Source: Synaphobranchus kaupii (lineage: Eukaryota > Chordata > Actinopteri > Anguilliformes > Synaphobranchidae). From it: 64,000 bases of DNA. Shown piece after piece: positions 11,418 to 24,340 of this stretch; the first letter of the stretch is position 1; every line of letters begins with the position of its first letter. The stretch covers positions 108,579,034 through 108,643,033 of the forward strand of contig CM056377.1 in the NCBI GenBank assembly GCA_029718625.1, given 5' to 3'. The translations under genes were made by a program, and so were the position numbers. Under the pieces are notes generated by a model. That model was not told where the DNA came from. It saw only the letters and a program-made list of their open reading frames with translations, and did no database searches.

Positions 11418-11692
11418 CACAGCCCAGGGGCCACATGTATAAATAGTGTGCAGAAAAATGTCCTCAGAATACTGCATAAGCGAGTTTCCATGCAGAAATT
11501 CAGATGTATAAAATAAGAGAATCTGCGTACCTCTGCACACGCTGGGCATACGTACGCAATATTTGGAGTCAGGTGTGATATGGCGGCACCATGATGAAAA
11601 GGCAGAGGGAGAAAATGCAAAACTTTACATAAGCAGCATTCTTTTACGCAATTCTTTACTCAGAGTTGTATACATGTGGCCCCTGGGCTGTG
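11418..11692. mobile_element. Palindromic MITE with 20+ bp inverted ends
   Basis: Starts CACAGCCCAGGGGCCACATG and ends with the inverted form (ATGTGGCCCCTGGGCTGTG). It is 275 bp long, lies just after the UnaL2 tail and has no coding capacity. Target duplication and superfamily were not resolved. Confidence 0.85.
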
Positions 11693-12337
11693 ACAGGAAC
11701 ACAATAAACAGCATACTGCAGAATAGCCACTGCAGTTTCTATAAACCTGCCTCAGCTTCAATCTCTTTATCTCGTCAGTAAAACCAGACAGAGGGAAGTC
11801 TCTCTGCCCAAAATGGAGACTTGTTTTCTCTGTGACTAGATGCAAGCAAGGACTTATCTTCCTGATGTAGAGTATAGAGTTCATACCTTTTGTGTTATCA
11901 GAAAATCATCCGTTCTAAAATCCCAGAGCTGCAATGATGCCCACTTGTGTGAGTTATGGTGCTTGTGTTCTGAGCACTGTTCTGTATCTAACAAAAGGGG
12001 GAAATCTGATTCACTAAATGGCAGTGTGCAGAGACTGTGGTTGATCTTTCACCTCCCACCTGGATTGCTGCAGTCCCTGTTCGTTTCTGTTGGTGTGGCA
12101 TCAGTGGTCAAGTCACACTAACAGGTACATAGACCACGGTAACCTGCTCCGTATAGAGAATGTCAAATAAATAAAAGAAAAGAATCCAGCCTGCCAGCTT
12201 TGATGTAACACTTTAAAGAGTAATGCCTCGTGGAAGAGATCTGACAGATGATTTGCCTGAGAGTTGAGACATCAGCCAATCGGGTGAAGGAATGGTTCAG
12301 GCAGTTTGGCTCTGCTCAGCTCAGTAAGGTACTCTTA

Positions 12338-12512
12338 GGGCCTGATTTAGCAAGACCCTTAGCAGGTGCAAAAACTTTTAGCGCATGCAAAACTAATAAC
12401 ACAACCAATGATTGGTGCAAAACAAATACCATGACTAATCATTTGTCATGTTACTGATTTTGCGTGTGCTAAAAGGTTTTGGACATGCTAAAGGTCCTAA
12501 TAAATCAGGCCC
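12338..12512. mobile_element. Palindromic MITE, GGGCCTGATTT family, copy 1
   Basis: 175 bp, beginning GGGCCTGATTTAGCAAGAC and ending in the inverse (TAATAAATCAGGCCC). Flanks are TTA (12335-12337) and TTG (12513-12515), a decayed 3-bp duplication. A second copy is at 59657-59832 with a clean TAT/TAT duplication. A 3-bp target and GGGCC ends fit a PIF/Harbinger-like family; this assignment is inference. Confidence 0.85.
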
Positions 12513-13472
12513 TTGGTCTTTCTGTCTTGTAATATGATTGTTAATACTTCATAAGTCCTTCCAAATCTGTTTGATTTCCCATATGTAGAAATTAGTCGAT
12601 GTGAACAGATTAAAGTTATAGGGGCTGAGGTTTTATCCTCTCCTATTAAACATAATATTTCTATGACTCTATTTGGTGGTTAAAATTTTACTTGGTGAAA
12701 TGCATGTTCATGCATACTGTACATCTATGTACATATGCATGTGTGCACATCAGACTGTTTTCATTTTCACTGAGCAAATAGGTTAAAACGTTTTCACACA
12801 CGCCTAGCATCTGTAGAATACAATAAAGAATAATAATTATGAAAATGTTTCTGTTGTGGCTTTTGTTATTATGATAATAGTATAGGCCTAGTGCATTAGC
12901 TACGTTACCTGTTTACACAGAGCTGTGCTCACTTGGGTGATGTGCACAGAGTTGTATGAATTGCATTCTAGAGGTGTGCTGTCAGACAGTCAGCTTTCCC
13001 TCCAATATCTCTGCTGTGACGAAGGGGGAAATGACTGGGATATGATGCCCTTTGGCTCATTCATCAGAGATTAGTCACTCATTTCTCACAATCAATAATA
13101 TCGTGATCACTTGTCAAACTGATTTAACAAATTCGATTTCTTTATTACCTGCTCTTTGTGTATCCAAACATATGTGCCACATATTCCTTGCCTCGTGTGT
13201 CCAGTTATTTTAACCATGAGAGAAAATGCAGCATTTACAGGATTCAAAAGTTTCATAAGAAATAGAAAGAGCTGGGGCCTGGCTATGCCTTTCTCTGATG
13301 TGTGACCCGGCTTTGCATTTTATTTTCCCTTCACTCGGAATTCAAGTGTATACAGTTACATCCTCAGTTCAATAATATTCGGTTGTAATATTTTCTTTAC
13401 GTTAAAAAAACTCTCCTCTCCCCTGCAGCCTCACGACTACGTAAGCATTAACAACACTAAGCTAAATGTACT

Positions 13473-13803
13473 GTGTGTGCCGCTGAAAAACGCTGCTCGA
13501 ATCATTCATTTGTCAAACAGAGCCCAACAGTTCCAATTTTAGATCTCATAGCAAAACGATCACATTGTGCATTCATGGAGACCCTCGCGCAATTTGGAAA
13601 CATCCCTCATAGGTTTATAGTGCTTTCAGGGTCGGAACTCTCAAGGTGTTTTCTTTTTTCTCGAATTTATGCTCGGAAGATGAACTTGGACCGTTTCCCG
13701 GGTCTGTCAATCACCCTCGTGTTAATGTACTCAAGTGCATATGGTCTTCCCGTTAAACAAAGGATAGCTGCCATTTCCGAAGAATCCTTGTGTTTATGAA
13801 CAG
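13473..13803 (+). other. Possible first exon of an unrecognised transcript
   Basis: An unusually long open frame for this AT-rich region (13473-13799), followed immediately by a good donor (CAG at 13801-13803, then GTAGGC). The last in-frame ATG (13680) has A at -3 and starts a 39-residue peptide with a hydrophobic N-terminus (ITLVLMYSSAYG), signal-peptide-like. I do not recognise the protein. It could equally be a lncRNA exon or chance. Confidence 0.2.
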
Positions 13804-14936
13804 GTAGGCTGTTAAATAAGTGATACTGGTTCGCAGTCCAAATGTAAAGCGATTGTCAGAGCTACCGTCATATTTATTTAATGTTACATTTTTATCATCC
13901 GATGGCATATTGACCGCAAATTGAAGTTATTCTGTTCAAAAGGTATACGTGCTGTTTTAGAAAACATTAATTTTCTTTTTCAGTTTAAGGTTCAGTTCTT
14001 TTAGGTATCTTCTGTTCCTAGGCAATGTATTTACCGGAAACACTGAAAAGAGAGGCGTATAGCAGGGTCGCTCATTTCAAAGCGTATAGTCAAGAAAAGA
14101 TCCGTCCTGTCCGGAGGTGGAGTTTCTAGATATGGATAACACGTGTCATGCAAGTAAATGCTCGCAGATGGATTTCGACGAGCTTTGTCTATCTGGTGAT
14201 CCGTTCTCGCTGGTCGGTTGACGATTTGTGTTACCCCAGAACTGTAAAGTTTTACACCAGCCTCACTGTTAATGCATCTTTACAGAGATGTAAGTTTGAT
14301 GTCTGGCAGGCCTATACGTTCATTCATATTAATTTCTAAGTCGAGTTAGGCAGAAAGCGTATAGTATTTGGATAATGATTAATTTGTGGATGTAGATAAT
14401 GCCTGATTTTGTTAATTTGTTTCCATGAACGTTTTTGACATAAAACTCGCAAGTTCTAACTTGTAACACTGCTGAACCTAAAATCCAATGACTAGCTTCA
14501 TTCAAACATGATACATTAGGCTACTTTTTTGAAAATACAATTAAATGGACAGATGCACGAGGTTTCATGTATACAGAACCGCTAGTCACACTAAGAATGA
14601 GGTAAGGATGATGCCTTCATATTGTTTCCAGTAAATGCAATGAATACATTAAGTTGTGTTCTGCTTCATATTTAACTCTATGCATTCAAAATATCGTATA
14701 AATAAAACATGAACAAGCACATATAAATACAAAGAGAAATACGTGTCGATAATAATTCCCATTTTTTGTTTATTCAAACAATGCACAATCCAGTTCTTCA
14801 ACTAATTACGTAAATGGACAGGACCTGTCAGGAGACAATAACTATTCCCTAATAGAATTTGCCCCCAAGTGCAATTTAATTTTCTCTTTGCCCTCTGCTA
14901 AGGTCCCCATCTCTATCTCCGTGTCTTTTCTTGCAG

Positions 14937-15191
14937 AGAAATGGTGAAAAGGCTTCTGACTTTGATGCCTCGGCCTCCAGGACTGCATTTTTTGATAGTT
15001 TTCTTATTTTACTGAAGATTAATAACAAGAAAAAAAGTTCAAAAGATGTCAACGCTCCTTCTTGTATCCGCCAGCAGAATTTAACTTTAGCAGAACGGAG
15101 AACAGTGCTACGCGCTTCGTCTGCGCCAGTGCCTAGAGCGCTGTCCAGTGAGAGCGGTGCTGAAATAAACGGCCGCTGGTCACCTGAGTAG
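14937..15191 (+). other. Possible second exon of the same unrecognised transcript
   Basis: Preceded by a strong pyrimidine tract and acceptor (GTGTCTTTTCTTGCAG, ending 14936), open to TAG at 15189-15191, and followed by a donor-like GTAGGT at 15192. The deduced peptide is Ser/Lys-rich and matches nothing I know. Splicing from 13803 does not extend the upstream frame, so a non-coding RNA is as likely as a protein. Confidence 0.2.
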
Positions 15192-15767
15192 GTAGGTTTG
15201 CATGAACATATCTGTTTTATAAAGATAAACAGCCACAGGGCAATCGAGTATTTTTCTACGAATAAAGAATTCCCTTATTGTAACTATCTATATGTTTGGT
15301 ATTATATTGTAGAACGACACGTATATATGTATGATGTCAGTAGTGCACGTAATTTAATGGCAAATATTGGTTTGTATTAATAATGAATTTATTGTTGTTT
15401 GGATGTCACCTTGGACAGCTGATACTTCAGTCGTCTGTCGAGTTAACAGATTCCATACTTATTGTAATGTATTCTAATTTATGATGTCAGTGTACGTCTC
15501 ATGAAATATTAACTCACATTTTGTGACCAGCAACTCTGCCGCCCATTTTTTAAATAAATTAAAGACTGTATTTTGATGTTTTTGTAGACATTACACTTTT
15601 TTACATGTAAGTATGGTTTTAAAACAAGCAAGCATGCAACTATTGTAGCTACTGCAATATACGCCAGTTTGTTCGCTGATATCGGCGTTGAGTTTTGTAA
15701 ATTTTGAGGAGATTTAAATGAAAAAGAAACGCATGGACTACCGAATCTGTTGTTGACGTCGTTATTA

Positions 15768-15798
<31 letters not shown>

Positions 15799-15949
15799 TT
15801 TTTAATTGTTTTTGGGCCACGCATAGTCCAAATCTTAAATAAATAATTTAATGCACGACTATGTAATATATAGATGGTGTTGCACAATATTTTATTAGTG
15901 TTTATCACTTGAACAAAAATTGATAGAATTCTGGTGTGATTTTTTTTTT

Positions 15950-16300
15950 TAATTGCCACTGACAAGTGAAGACCAAGCCAGGGACACCTTTTAAACATCT
16001 TTGTTTTCCCCTTTTATCTGAGCAACGCTGACACAATTCCGGTGGGACGTGAAGGGGGAGGAGACAGACGGTATAGATTGATTTAATTCACGTAGATAAG
16101 AGAAAGCGGATCTTTGAAAGATCTCTGAGTGATCTCTTGTTAGCATGGTGCATCGGGGAACACAAGACTTCTTTATTGGGACCACATCTGTGTGTTTCCA
16201 CGGCAAATCAACAGATGTGAAGGGCTATTTCCACCTGCCTGACTGTGTCAGTCGGACCGCAAATCAATGAAAACCTTATAGGTGCACAGTTATTTATGTA
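15950..16300. promoter_or_regulatory. Candidate enhancer block upstream of lhx4
   Basis: A unique, non-repetitive block in a TE-poor stretch. It contains GATCTTTGAAAGATC (16109-16123), a perfect inverted repeat around one base that pairs two TCF/LEF-like cores. It also has TTAATTCACGTAG (16083 on), E-boxes and CpGs. No coding signature. Conservation is unproven. Confidence 0.25.
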
Positions 16301-16897
16301 TAGTCAAAAATGCCTGAGAAAGATGAAAGAAACAAAAGAAACAACATAGAATGTTATCCTTGCTATCGTATACTGCTGGAAGAATTAACATTTTTAAAAT
16401 GCAATTATTTTGCTTCTTACACTGACGACGATGTAAATTTTTCACCAAACCTTCACAGGTTTTGTAATTGATGCATTATGGGTGTCTGGTTTGAGTTTAT
16501 CAACAGCATGAATCCTTCGTTGATGCCCTATTTTACGTTGCAGTTCAAGCGCGTTCCATAAGACTGCGCGGAAATGTTCTTGGCTATTTTCTGCATATTC
16601 TCACCGAGATTATAGTAACATACTATACGTTTATATTATCACGCGTTAAAACTCTGACATAGTTGTGCGGAAGCATTGGTCAAACAGAACGGTCAAGAGG
16701 GACAGAGCTCAGCAAAGATGTCATTGAATTTTTACACTGAAATATATCTAATTAGAGGTGGCTAGGTCACCACCAATGGCAGAAACCTCGCCCTTTCCTT
16801 GAGTTATTGCTCACGGGTTCTTCATTGTCCTGGTAGTTGCCTATTATGATTTTTTACTACGAAACCTCTGCTATTAGGGAATACGAATAGATAGGGA

Positions 16898-16899
<2 letters not shown>

Positions 16900-16969
<70 letters not shown>
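16900..16969. repeat. (TATC)n microsatellite
   Basis: About 17 perfect TATC units, then degenerate TCTG/TCCG units to about 17020. Confidence 0.97.
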
Positions 16970-19900
16970 GTCCGTCCGTATGTTTGTCTGTCTGTCTTTC
17001 TGTCTGTCTATCTGCCTTTGTTTATCTATTTAAAAATGAATGGGTTTAGTTTTTCCTTGTGATTGTCTGGGGGAAAATACGAACACAAAACACAAAACAA
17101 TATTTCAATATTAGGTTTTACTTTCACATATATTTTGTTATTTTAGTTTATGGCTTGGGTTCATTGGAAAATTATAATATTGAACGAGAATAGATAGTTA
17201 CTTGCTGCATCAAATGAATTGCTTCAAAGCCTACATATTGCTCCATAGTTATACATATCCCAAATTAAACGTAAACTGGATTTATTCATATATGAATTGC
17301 TTTTTTAATTCTGTGTTGACCATTTAAGTGCATTTACTTTTCAGCAGTGTATTTAAAAGCCAAATGCATATACTTAGCAATCACAATAATTGAAAAGTCT
17401 TAGTGGAGGAAATGAAATTATCAAAATGAAAATTAAAGTGTGGGGTCGGGTTTATTCACAGGCGACATCGATGTGAGTGCACGGGTTTAATCGTAGGAGG
17501 TTGATAGTTATCCAGGACACATGGCACGCAAGAGGGTTTAGCGTTCATGTGTACAGGTGGAACATTCCGCGAATGTTCCATTCCGCTAGCCTGGCCCTAT
17601 ATTCCCGCTACTCAGGCTCAATCAGCTTTATGTGCTTTTGTATTAAACAACACTTTTTTAAACACAGAATCTGCAGTGCAAGTGAGGCATTGTGCTCTCA
17701 GAGACTTATAAAAACCGCAATGGAAACATTTTAGTTCCAAGGTGTTTAATCAGTTTAAAGCCTAATAACGGTGCACACGATAGATAAATCGAGAGAGTGA
17801 CAAAATAAAAACAACTATCAATATTTTAGGATGAATATTTTTAGGATAAAAAATATATAATAATGGAAGTATGCTATACCTTCGAAGATGCTGTTTTAAT
17901 ATGTAAAACATTACATTGAATATGTATTGTAGGCCTATAGCCTAACATTGCTGGTGTATATTTAACACCCTAGGAAATTTAGGAAAAAGTAAAAATAAAT
18001 TAATTAATCTAATTCCATTCCTGTTGCAATGAGGATTACGTACACAGCCACCTTTCCCAAAATACTCCTGGGGTAGTAGTATCCTTTTGAATGTTAAACT
18101 GTAACTGAAACTTTATATTAGCTACACAGCCAATGCCTTGCTTTTACAGCCTTTTCAATTCTTCAAATGATAATTAGTAGCCTACAAATCGCCTTTTACT
18201 TCAATGGCCCGGTGTCAATTATGTAGTAAATTCTTTGTGAAATCTGGTCCAAAAAGATGTGCTGTTGGTTCCGCTGAATGAAAGTTGTGTTTATTCAGTG
18301 GTTAAAAGCACGTAGCCTATATCAGAGAAGAAGTTTACATCCATCGCCCTGTGTTGTAAGTATCTGACGGTAAGATAACGATGTGATGAAATCATTTGAT
18401 ATAAAGTAGAAGAAGGTCTTTTTCAATTGACTTATTAATGAGGTAGACGCTTGATGGTAATTTGTAAATACTGGAGTGTCGAAAAGCCAAAAAGGGAGAC
18501 AGAATTCATTGTGATGCTTTTGGCAGAGTTGGAAGGAAAGAACTATGGGCAAAATGGTTTTGTCCTTGTTTGTAAAAGATTACTAGACATGCATTATGCG
18601 ATGGTTACTGGTAAGATATCAACAACTGATTTCATTCCTTGTGAAAAAATGGCCTGCATTCTTTTTTACATTCGTCTATCTGTGATATCTTGGATTAGAC
18701 CATTTAAGTGAAATATTTGAGGAACTCTAAAAGTTATGAAATTGACCGTAAAATCGCCTATAATTAGGCTATATATTTCGAGCTTTCAATTAGGATTGCA
18801 TTTGTTTCGATTAGCCTATTATTTTCTTTATACAAGTTTGATTATCGAATGTCACCAGTCACCACCTAGGCTACTTATAGCTACAAGCCTTTATTACATT
18901 ATTATATGAATGGTAGACCAACTTAATTTTGATGACCAAACGGTGGGGTGTATGCCTATTATTTGACTGGTAATTCAATTCTCGAATTCTTGGTGTTAAC
19001 AGCAGTGTGTAACCTCATTGTTAGTTTCTTGTCTGCTCCGTCCGATGGCCTGAATCTTGATAATTAGGATATCTCTCTCTCTCTCTCTCTCTTAATGATA
19101 GCTTATATGACTAACATGTACAGCCATGCTTTGCTTTCCATTCGGAGCCATAGTAATCTTAGTATGTGTTAAATGCAGTAATAACAATTAAAATAATTGG
19201 ATTGTCTACAGTAGCTATGCCCCGCGTCAGAAAGCTCCGTGTGTAGCCTATTCCTGGTCGCATTCTCTCACAAAATTTGGGGAATGCAACAGCCTTAAAG
19301 CTATAGTAGCCTAAACATTAGCGAAGGCCACGGAATTATGGTCGTCTCTGTTTAAAAGAAAGCAAACACGAATACATTAACTTATGATGGTTGAGTTAGT
19401 CTTTATTTTGAATATTTCAAGAACGTTTCTTTTTTGCTGCACCAATGACAGGTGATTTCATACGATGATCGTCATAATTAGCCAATCACTGATAACCGTG
19501 TAGGCTAGTGCTACAAAAACAAAGATCTACCACTGTGTTTACTACGCTATCCAAAAATACAATAATCGTCATCTCCATAAGAATAGAAAGCAACAAACAT
19601 CATTGTGATCAGTTATGACAAACTGACAGGTGCAAGTAAAGTGATGCACAGCAATAATGTCAACGATGATGTATCCTGTCTTAAATTTGCAAATTTGATT
19701 TACAGTTGAGCTGGCTCTGTTCAGACTGACGCAGATAACAAAACGTAGGCTAATGTAGGCACATGATGGCATATCCTACTTTGAAGTAGCCTACATGGTC
19801 AACTTCAAAAAAAGATAAAAGTAAATGGATAGTGACTTGTGACATTCTAACAACTGAGTTACTATTTTCTGTTTCATTTTAAAGTAGACAGGTCGTTCTG

Positions 19901-20414
19901 TATTCGATATCAATTTGCTTATTTGTCAAGCCAATAGGCCTTCCTACTAATATTATTGTGTTGGATATCCCGTAGGCACACCATTGCCCAACCTTGAAGT
20001 TAAGCTTGTGTTGTGTTAGATATCCTCTTAGATTTATAGCTATTGCAATGCACTGATACCATTTGATGGCTTCTTATAGGCTAGGCCTACTATGGAAAAT
20101 GCCTAGGAGCCAAATCGACAATTTAGCCTACTTATAGTACATGTATGAGTTCGAACTGAATCTATCATGTTGGCTAGCCTACTCTACAATAGGCCTTTCG
20201 TACTAAAATAAGCATGGTTATAAGAAACGCGGGTGCAAGGCATCTGTCTTAGTTCCCCATAACCTGTGACGTTGATTTAGCTAAGAGCGACAGCGGCTTG
20301 ATACTGTCTATCTTAGCCTAATAAGGGAACTACCATAGGTTGAATACTTTCGATTTGTATTGGTAAATCGAATATATTATGGAATCGGCTGATACTTTCC
20401 AGTGTAAGAAGCAT

Positions 20415-20416
<2 letters not shown>

Positions 20417-20471
<55 letters not shown>

Positions 20472-20508
20472 TTAGAGGGTTTAATCTGCTGACTTACAAT
20501 CAAAAGAA

Positions 20509-20552
<44 letters not shown>
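20417..20552. repeat. Two (ATT)n microsatellites
   Basis: ATT tracts at 20417-20469 and 20510-20552 in the same orientation, separated by about 40 bp of unique sequence. Confidence 0.97.
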
Positions 20553-20553
<1 letters not shown>

Positions 20554-21081
20554 GCCTAGTTGTTGTAGAGCAATTAAATCTCGATATGTAGACCTATCCC
20601 GACATTACCTACGAAGGCTGTCTGTCATAAAATATTTTTTTTAGTAACACGTAGCAAAGTAGGCCTACAGAAGCAACCTTCAAATATGATTATGGAAAAA
20701 TAAATGTGTTTGTTTACGAATGTAACAAAGGGTTTCAATTAGCCTACCACTTCTACTGACCAAATATCTTTTGGACGGTTATTAATCTAAAATATCAAAA
20801 CTTTGACCGTAGGCCTATGCATCGAAAATGGTAAGTTAATCAAGTGCCAAGAGTAGGTTAAAAATCCGTTTGAATTTCAGCACTTCACTATGTCTTCTAT
20901 TAACCATTCTTCCAATCTTCCAATTATGCGATATAAGCAATGATAACACTGTTTGGGGGGGGCAGTGAATAATAATGATGAAAATGATTCATGTTATTGT
21001 CGTTGTTAGGCTACGTATTATCGTTGACATTATTATGGCTATATGAGTAAAATTACTAACTGGTTGATAATTTGTAAAACG

Positions 21082-21088
<7 letters not shown>

Positions 21089-21160
<72 letters not shown>
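21089..21160. repeat. (TA)36 microsatellite
   Basis: 72 bp of perfect TA alternation about 1.2 kb upstream of lhx4 exon 1. Self-complementary, so it can extrude as a cruciform and is prone to length change. Confidence 0.97.
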
Positions 21161-21161
<1 letters not shown>

Positions 21162-22039
21162 CACTGTGCTTTTGGTATAATGTTCACAGTGGTACCAGAA
21201 TAGGAACATAATATTGATCTAGATAACTGTACGAAACGAAGAGCGCCGAACCACACTGCGTTACATTGCAGCCTTGAAGAGAATTGGATGCGAAGATTGA
21301 GTTCATCTAGCCTGAACTACGAACTCTCCGGAGGGAATATTTTATCAGAGACTAGTCACTCGACTACTGGATTGAAATGAACACTGTCAGCGTAGACTCT
21401 GCTCGGACTTCTAACACAGACTGTCATGGCAATTAGCTTTTTGGCGATAGGTTTAGATTTCGACTGTATTTATTTTTGCACTGCTTGTGTGCTTCAATGA
21501 GACATACAGCAATGGAAAAATTAGTATTAGTATTGTTGAAATTCACGTAGGCTCATTAGGCTAATAATTTTGTACGCCTGTTTTTTAACGAAGTAGCCTA
21601 ATGCAACCCATAATGTCATTTTACGGAACGAGAGTCACGACATATAGATGCAGGCTTATAAAAAAATACGTAGCCTGCTCGATGTAGCGTATCTACAATG
21701 ATCAGATTTATGAAAGGTTTTGTGTAAATGAAGATTGCACTGGAAAAGCTAAATGCTGTGTGCCCAGCAAAGCCGACGACATTTACTTATTTGGGCCTAA
21801 ACATTACATACATTTTGAGAGTGAACGGATTAAATACATGACTAAAACTCGATAGAAACTAACCACTTTACCTGAAAATCAATTGTTGCTGGTATATTCA
21901 TAGGCTATCTGAAAACAAGAATGATTCTTCCGCGAGCTAACTCGAAGGGAAAGCTGGCCTGTATTTATTGTGCACATCATCCGGGAAGGTTCCGCCTCTG
22001 ATGGTATCCCGCCTCCACGTTCCAAACTCCACCTTCTCA

Positions 22040-22402
22040 CTGCTTACCTGCGTCCATGGCCAACATTCTTCAGCCCATTCGCGGCCATTCCCGAGTTCCC
22101 ATTGGCCCTCGGGCGGGGCCTCTGGCCGTGCTGACGTCATCTTTGCCCCTGCAGTGTGAATGAATCAAGCTGCTTGTGTGATCCACACCAAAAGAGCACG
22201 GCGAAAACCGCAGGCTCGGAGGATATTCCAGGATAAAAAACGCAGCTGGGAATGTAACAGAGGAGGAACATTAACTCAAAAGACGGGCGCATCCCTATTT
22301 TGTACATAATTTAAAATTTGATTTTATATGAGACAGACGGGAGATTCGCAGCCTTCCGTTTTTGAGAGTATTTATGCCTGTTTTTTATCTTGTTGGATCA
22401 CA
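22040..22402 (+). promoter_or_regulatory. lhx4: lhx4 promoter and 5' UTR
   Basis: Directly upstream of the lhx4 start, with locally raised GC and CpG. Visible sites are an inverted CCAAT box (ATTGG, 22101-22105), a GC box (GGGCGGGGC, 22111-22119) and a full CRE palindrome (TGACGTCA, 22132-22139). A weak TATA-like GGATAAAAAA lies near 22231. The transcription start is probably between 22140 and 22300. Sites are read directly; their use is inferred. Confidence 0.55.
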
Positions 22403-22481
22403 ATGATGCAAAGTGCGGCTGTTCTACCAACCGAGAGTCCTGTCAAGGGTCTACCAGAGATACTCGGAGTGCCAATGCAAC
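22403..22481 (+). CDS. lhx4: lhx4 exon 1 (coding part)
   Basis: 26 codons plus one base. Starts ATGATG with A at -3, reads [16 protein letters not shown] then [10 protein letters not shown], and ends at donor GTAAGC (22482). The dangling C joins AA of exon 2 to give Gln27. This N-terminal peptide is typical of LHX4. Confidence 0.95.
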
Positions 22482-22666
22482 GTAAGCCTTTTCTCCCTTT
22501 TACATTGATTATTTCATAAAACAATTGGCAGGCTTGCTTGGAAATGCTGCAGCCTCTGCTGTGGAGAAACATAAAACGGTAGTTTAATTAAGCTGCACGA
22601 GACTAGAAGGAAACGAGACCGGAAGTATGGAGACAGTATGATATTTCATATTCTTTCTCATTTACA

Positions 22667-22713
<47 letters not shown>

Positions 22714-22839
22714 CGCGTGCGCGTGCGTGCATGCATTTGTGTGCGTGTGTGTATGCTGTCTATATGCCCTGCATGCTCATCTGTGTGTGTGTGTGTGTGT
22801 GTGTGTGGTGGGTGGGTCAGATATTACGATTGATACTGA

Positions 22840-22920
<81 letters not shown>

Positions 22921-24293
22921 TAACAATTAACCATCGACGTGTCCAGAGTGTAAATAGAATTAGAAAATATAATTGTATAAAACATATAGGCCTATCTTAC
23001 AAAATCACAGATAATAGTCATGCTGTTTCTGTTGCGTAAAAAGAAGACGAAGGCCTAATTAATACTTACTGACATGTATATTCTATTTTATAATTCTGTT
23101 TACACTCTAGATACGTTGATGGTGAATTGTCACACTTCCTATTGCCTCTTTAGATTTCTATTTATTTTTATATTAGTTTGTCTGCAATAGAAGAAAGTTT
23201 TAAACAACTTGTAGAAAGATGTCCCTCGCCCATCTACCACCAGTCGTTTAGTTTGTTTGTAGGTGTGTATCCGCCCTAAAGGGTTTGATTTCACAGTAGT
23301 TGTGCCAGCCTGACTGCGGTGGCTATGGACTTGATTGAACTGTATCATCGTAAGCACAGCGGGTTTTAGAAGGGTAGTTTGCGTCTGTATTAACGTTTAA
23401 AATTACATTTCATTGAATAAATGAATGCTTACATTGAATTATGTATAACAGATATTTTAATTGATCAAATTCTATTCAGAACTCTTAGTTTCTTGTAAGA
23501 TAAAAGTGAACACATTCTTAGCATCATGTAACGACACCGTTAGAATTGTCATATTAATATTAGGCTACTTTCTGGCACATAAAATTAATGTATTTCTAAA
23601 TGCATATCTGATATCCAAATACACAGCAGCATCGAAGTACAGAATTACCTATTATCTACGCATCTGCTTTTTATCTCCGACATGTTAATCTCTACTAGGC
23701 CTATATAATCTGATCTCGCGATCAAGATGGAGCTTGAATTGGATGAATTCCTGACCTAATTATTATATCTGAGCCAGTGGAATGTTGGGCTAAATTTATT
23801 ACCTTTCGATATTGTTTTCATCCTTTATGTTTGAAGATTTGCTTTTGAAAACGGTGCGTTTTTCTGTACATCAGTGAAAAATTTACCAAACCTCGGGTTT
23901 CTGAGATGGCTTCGTCAACGTTAGTAACCTGTTATTTTTTCCCTTTTTCCATATCCTATATAATCAATGTGTCACACTTTTGGCTGTGCCTATACAAATT
24001 AAAGAAACGTCATATCAACTACGTATCATTTCGTTTTATATATGGTTTAATGGCATATATTTTAATACAACTCAAACGTATGGAATAACGGCTGAAAAAA
24101 ACGACCATTTTAAACATAATTTACATGCAATATATAGAAACGCATGTTGTTTAATTAAGTAAAATACGAGAAATAAAATATTTTGTTTAATATCTTTCTA
24201 TTTAACCCCCCCTGGGTTAAACACTTTGAATTATTACGAGGGAGGAAATTAACCATTTTATGGATCCCACTAATATTATTATTATTATTAGTA

Positions 24294-24340
<47 letters not shown>

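Larger units (their letters stand above)
6839..22040. other. qsox1-lhx4 intergenic region (about 15 kb)
   Basis: No recognisable protein-coding gene. The first 6 kb holds minisatellites (7064-7522, 10406-10652), a 35-bp duplication (8945-9014), a UnaL2-type tail (about 11180-11295) and two palindromic MITEs (11418-11692, 12338-12512). From about 13000 to 22000 it is AT-rich with few recognisable transposons, microsatellites (16900, 20417, 20510, 21089) and many AGGCCTA/TAGCCTA words. A possible spliced transcript lies at 13473-15191. The region matches the position of lhx4 upstream regulatory DNA. Confidence 0.6.
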
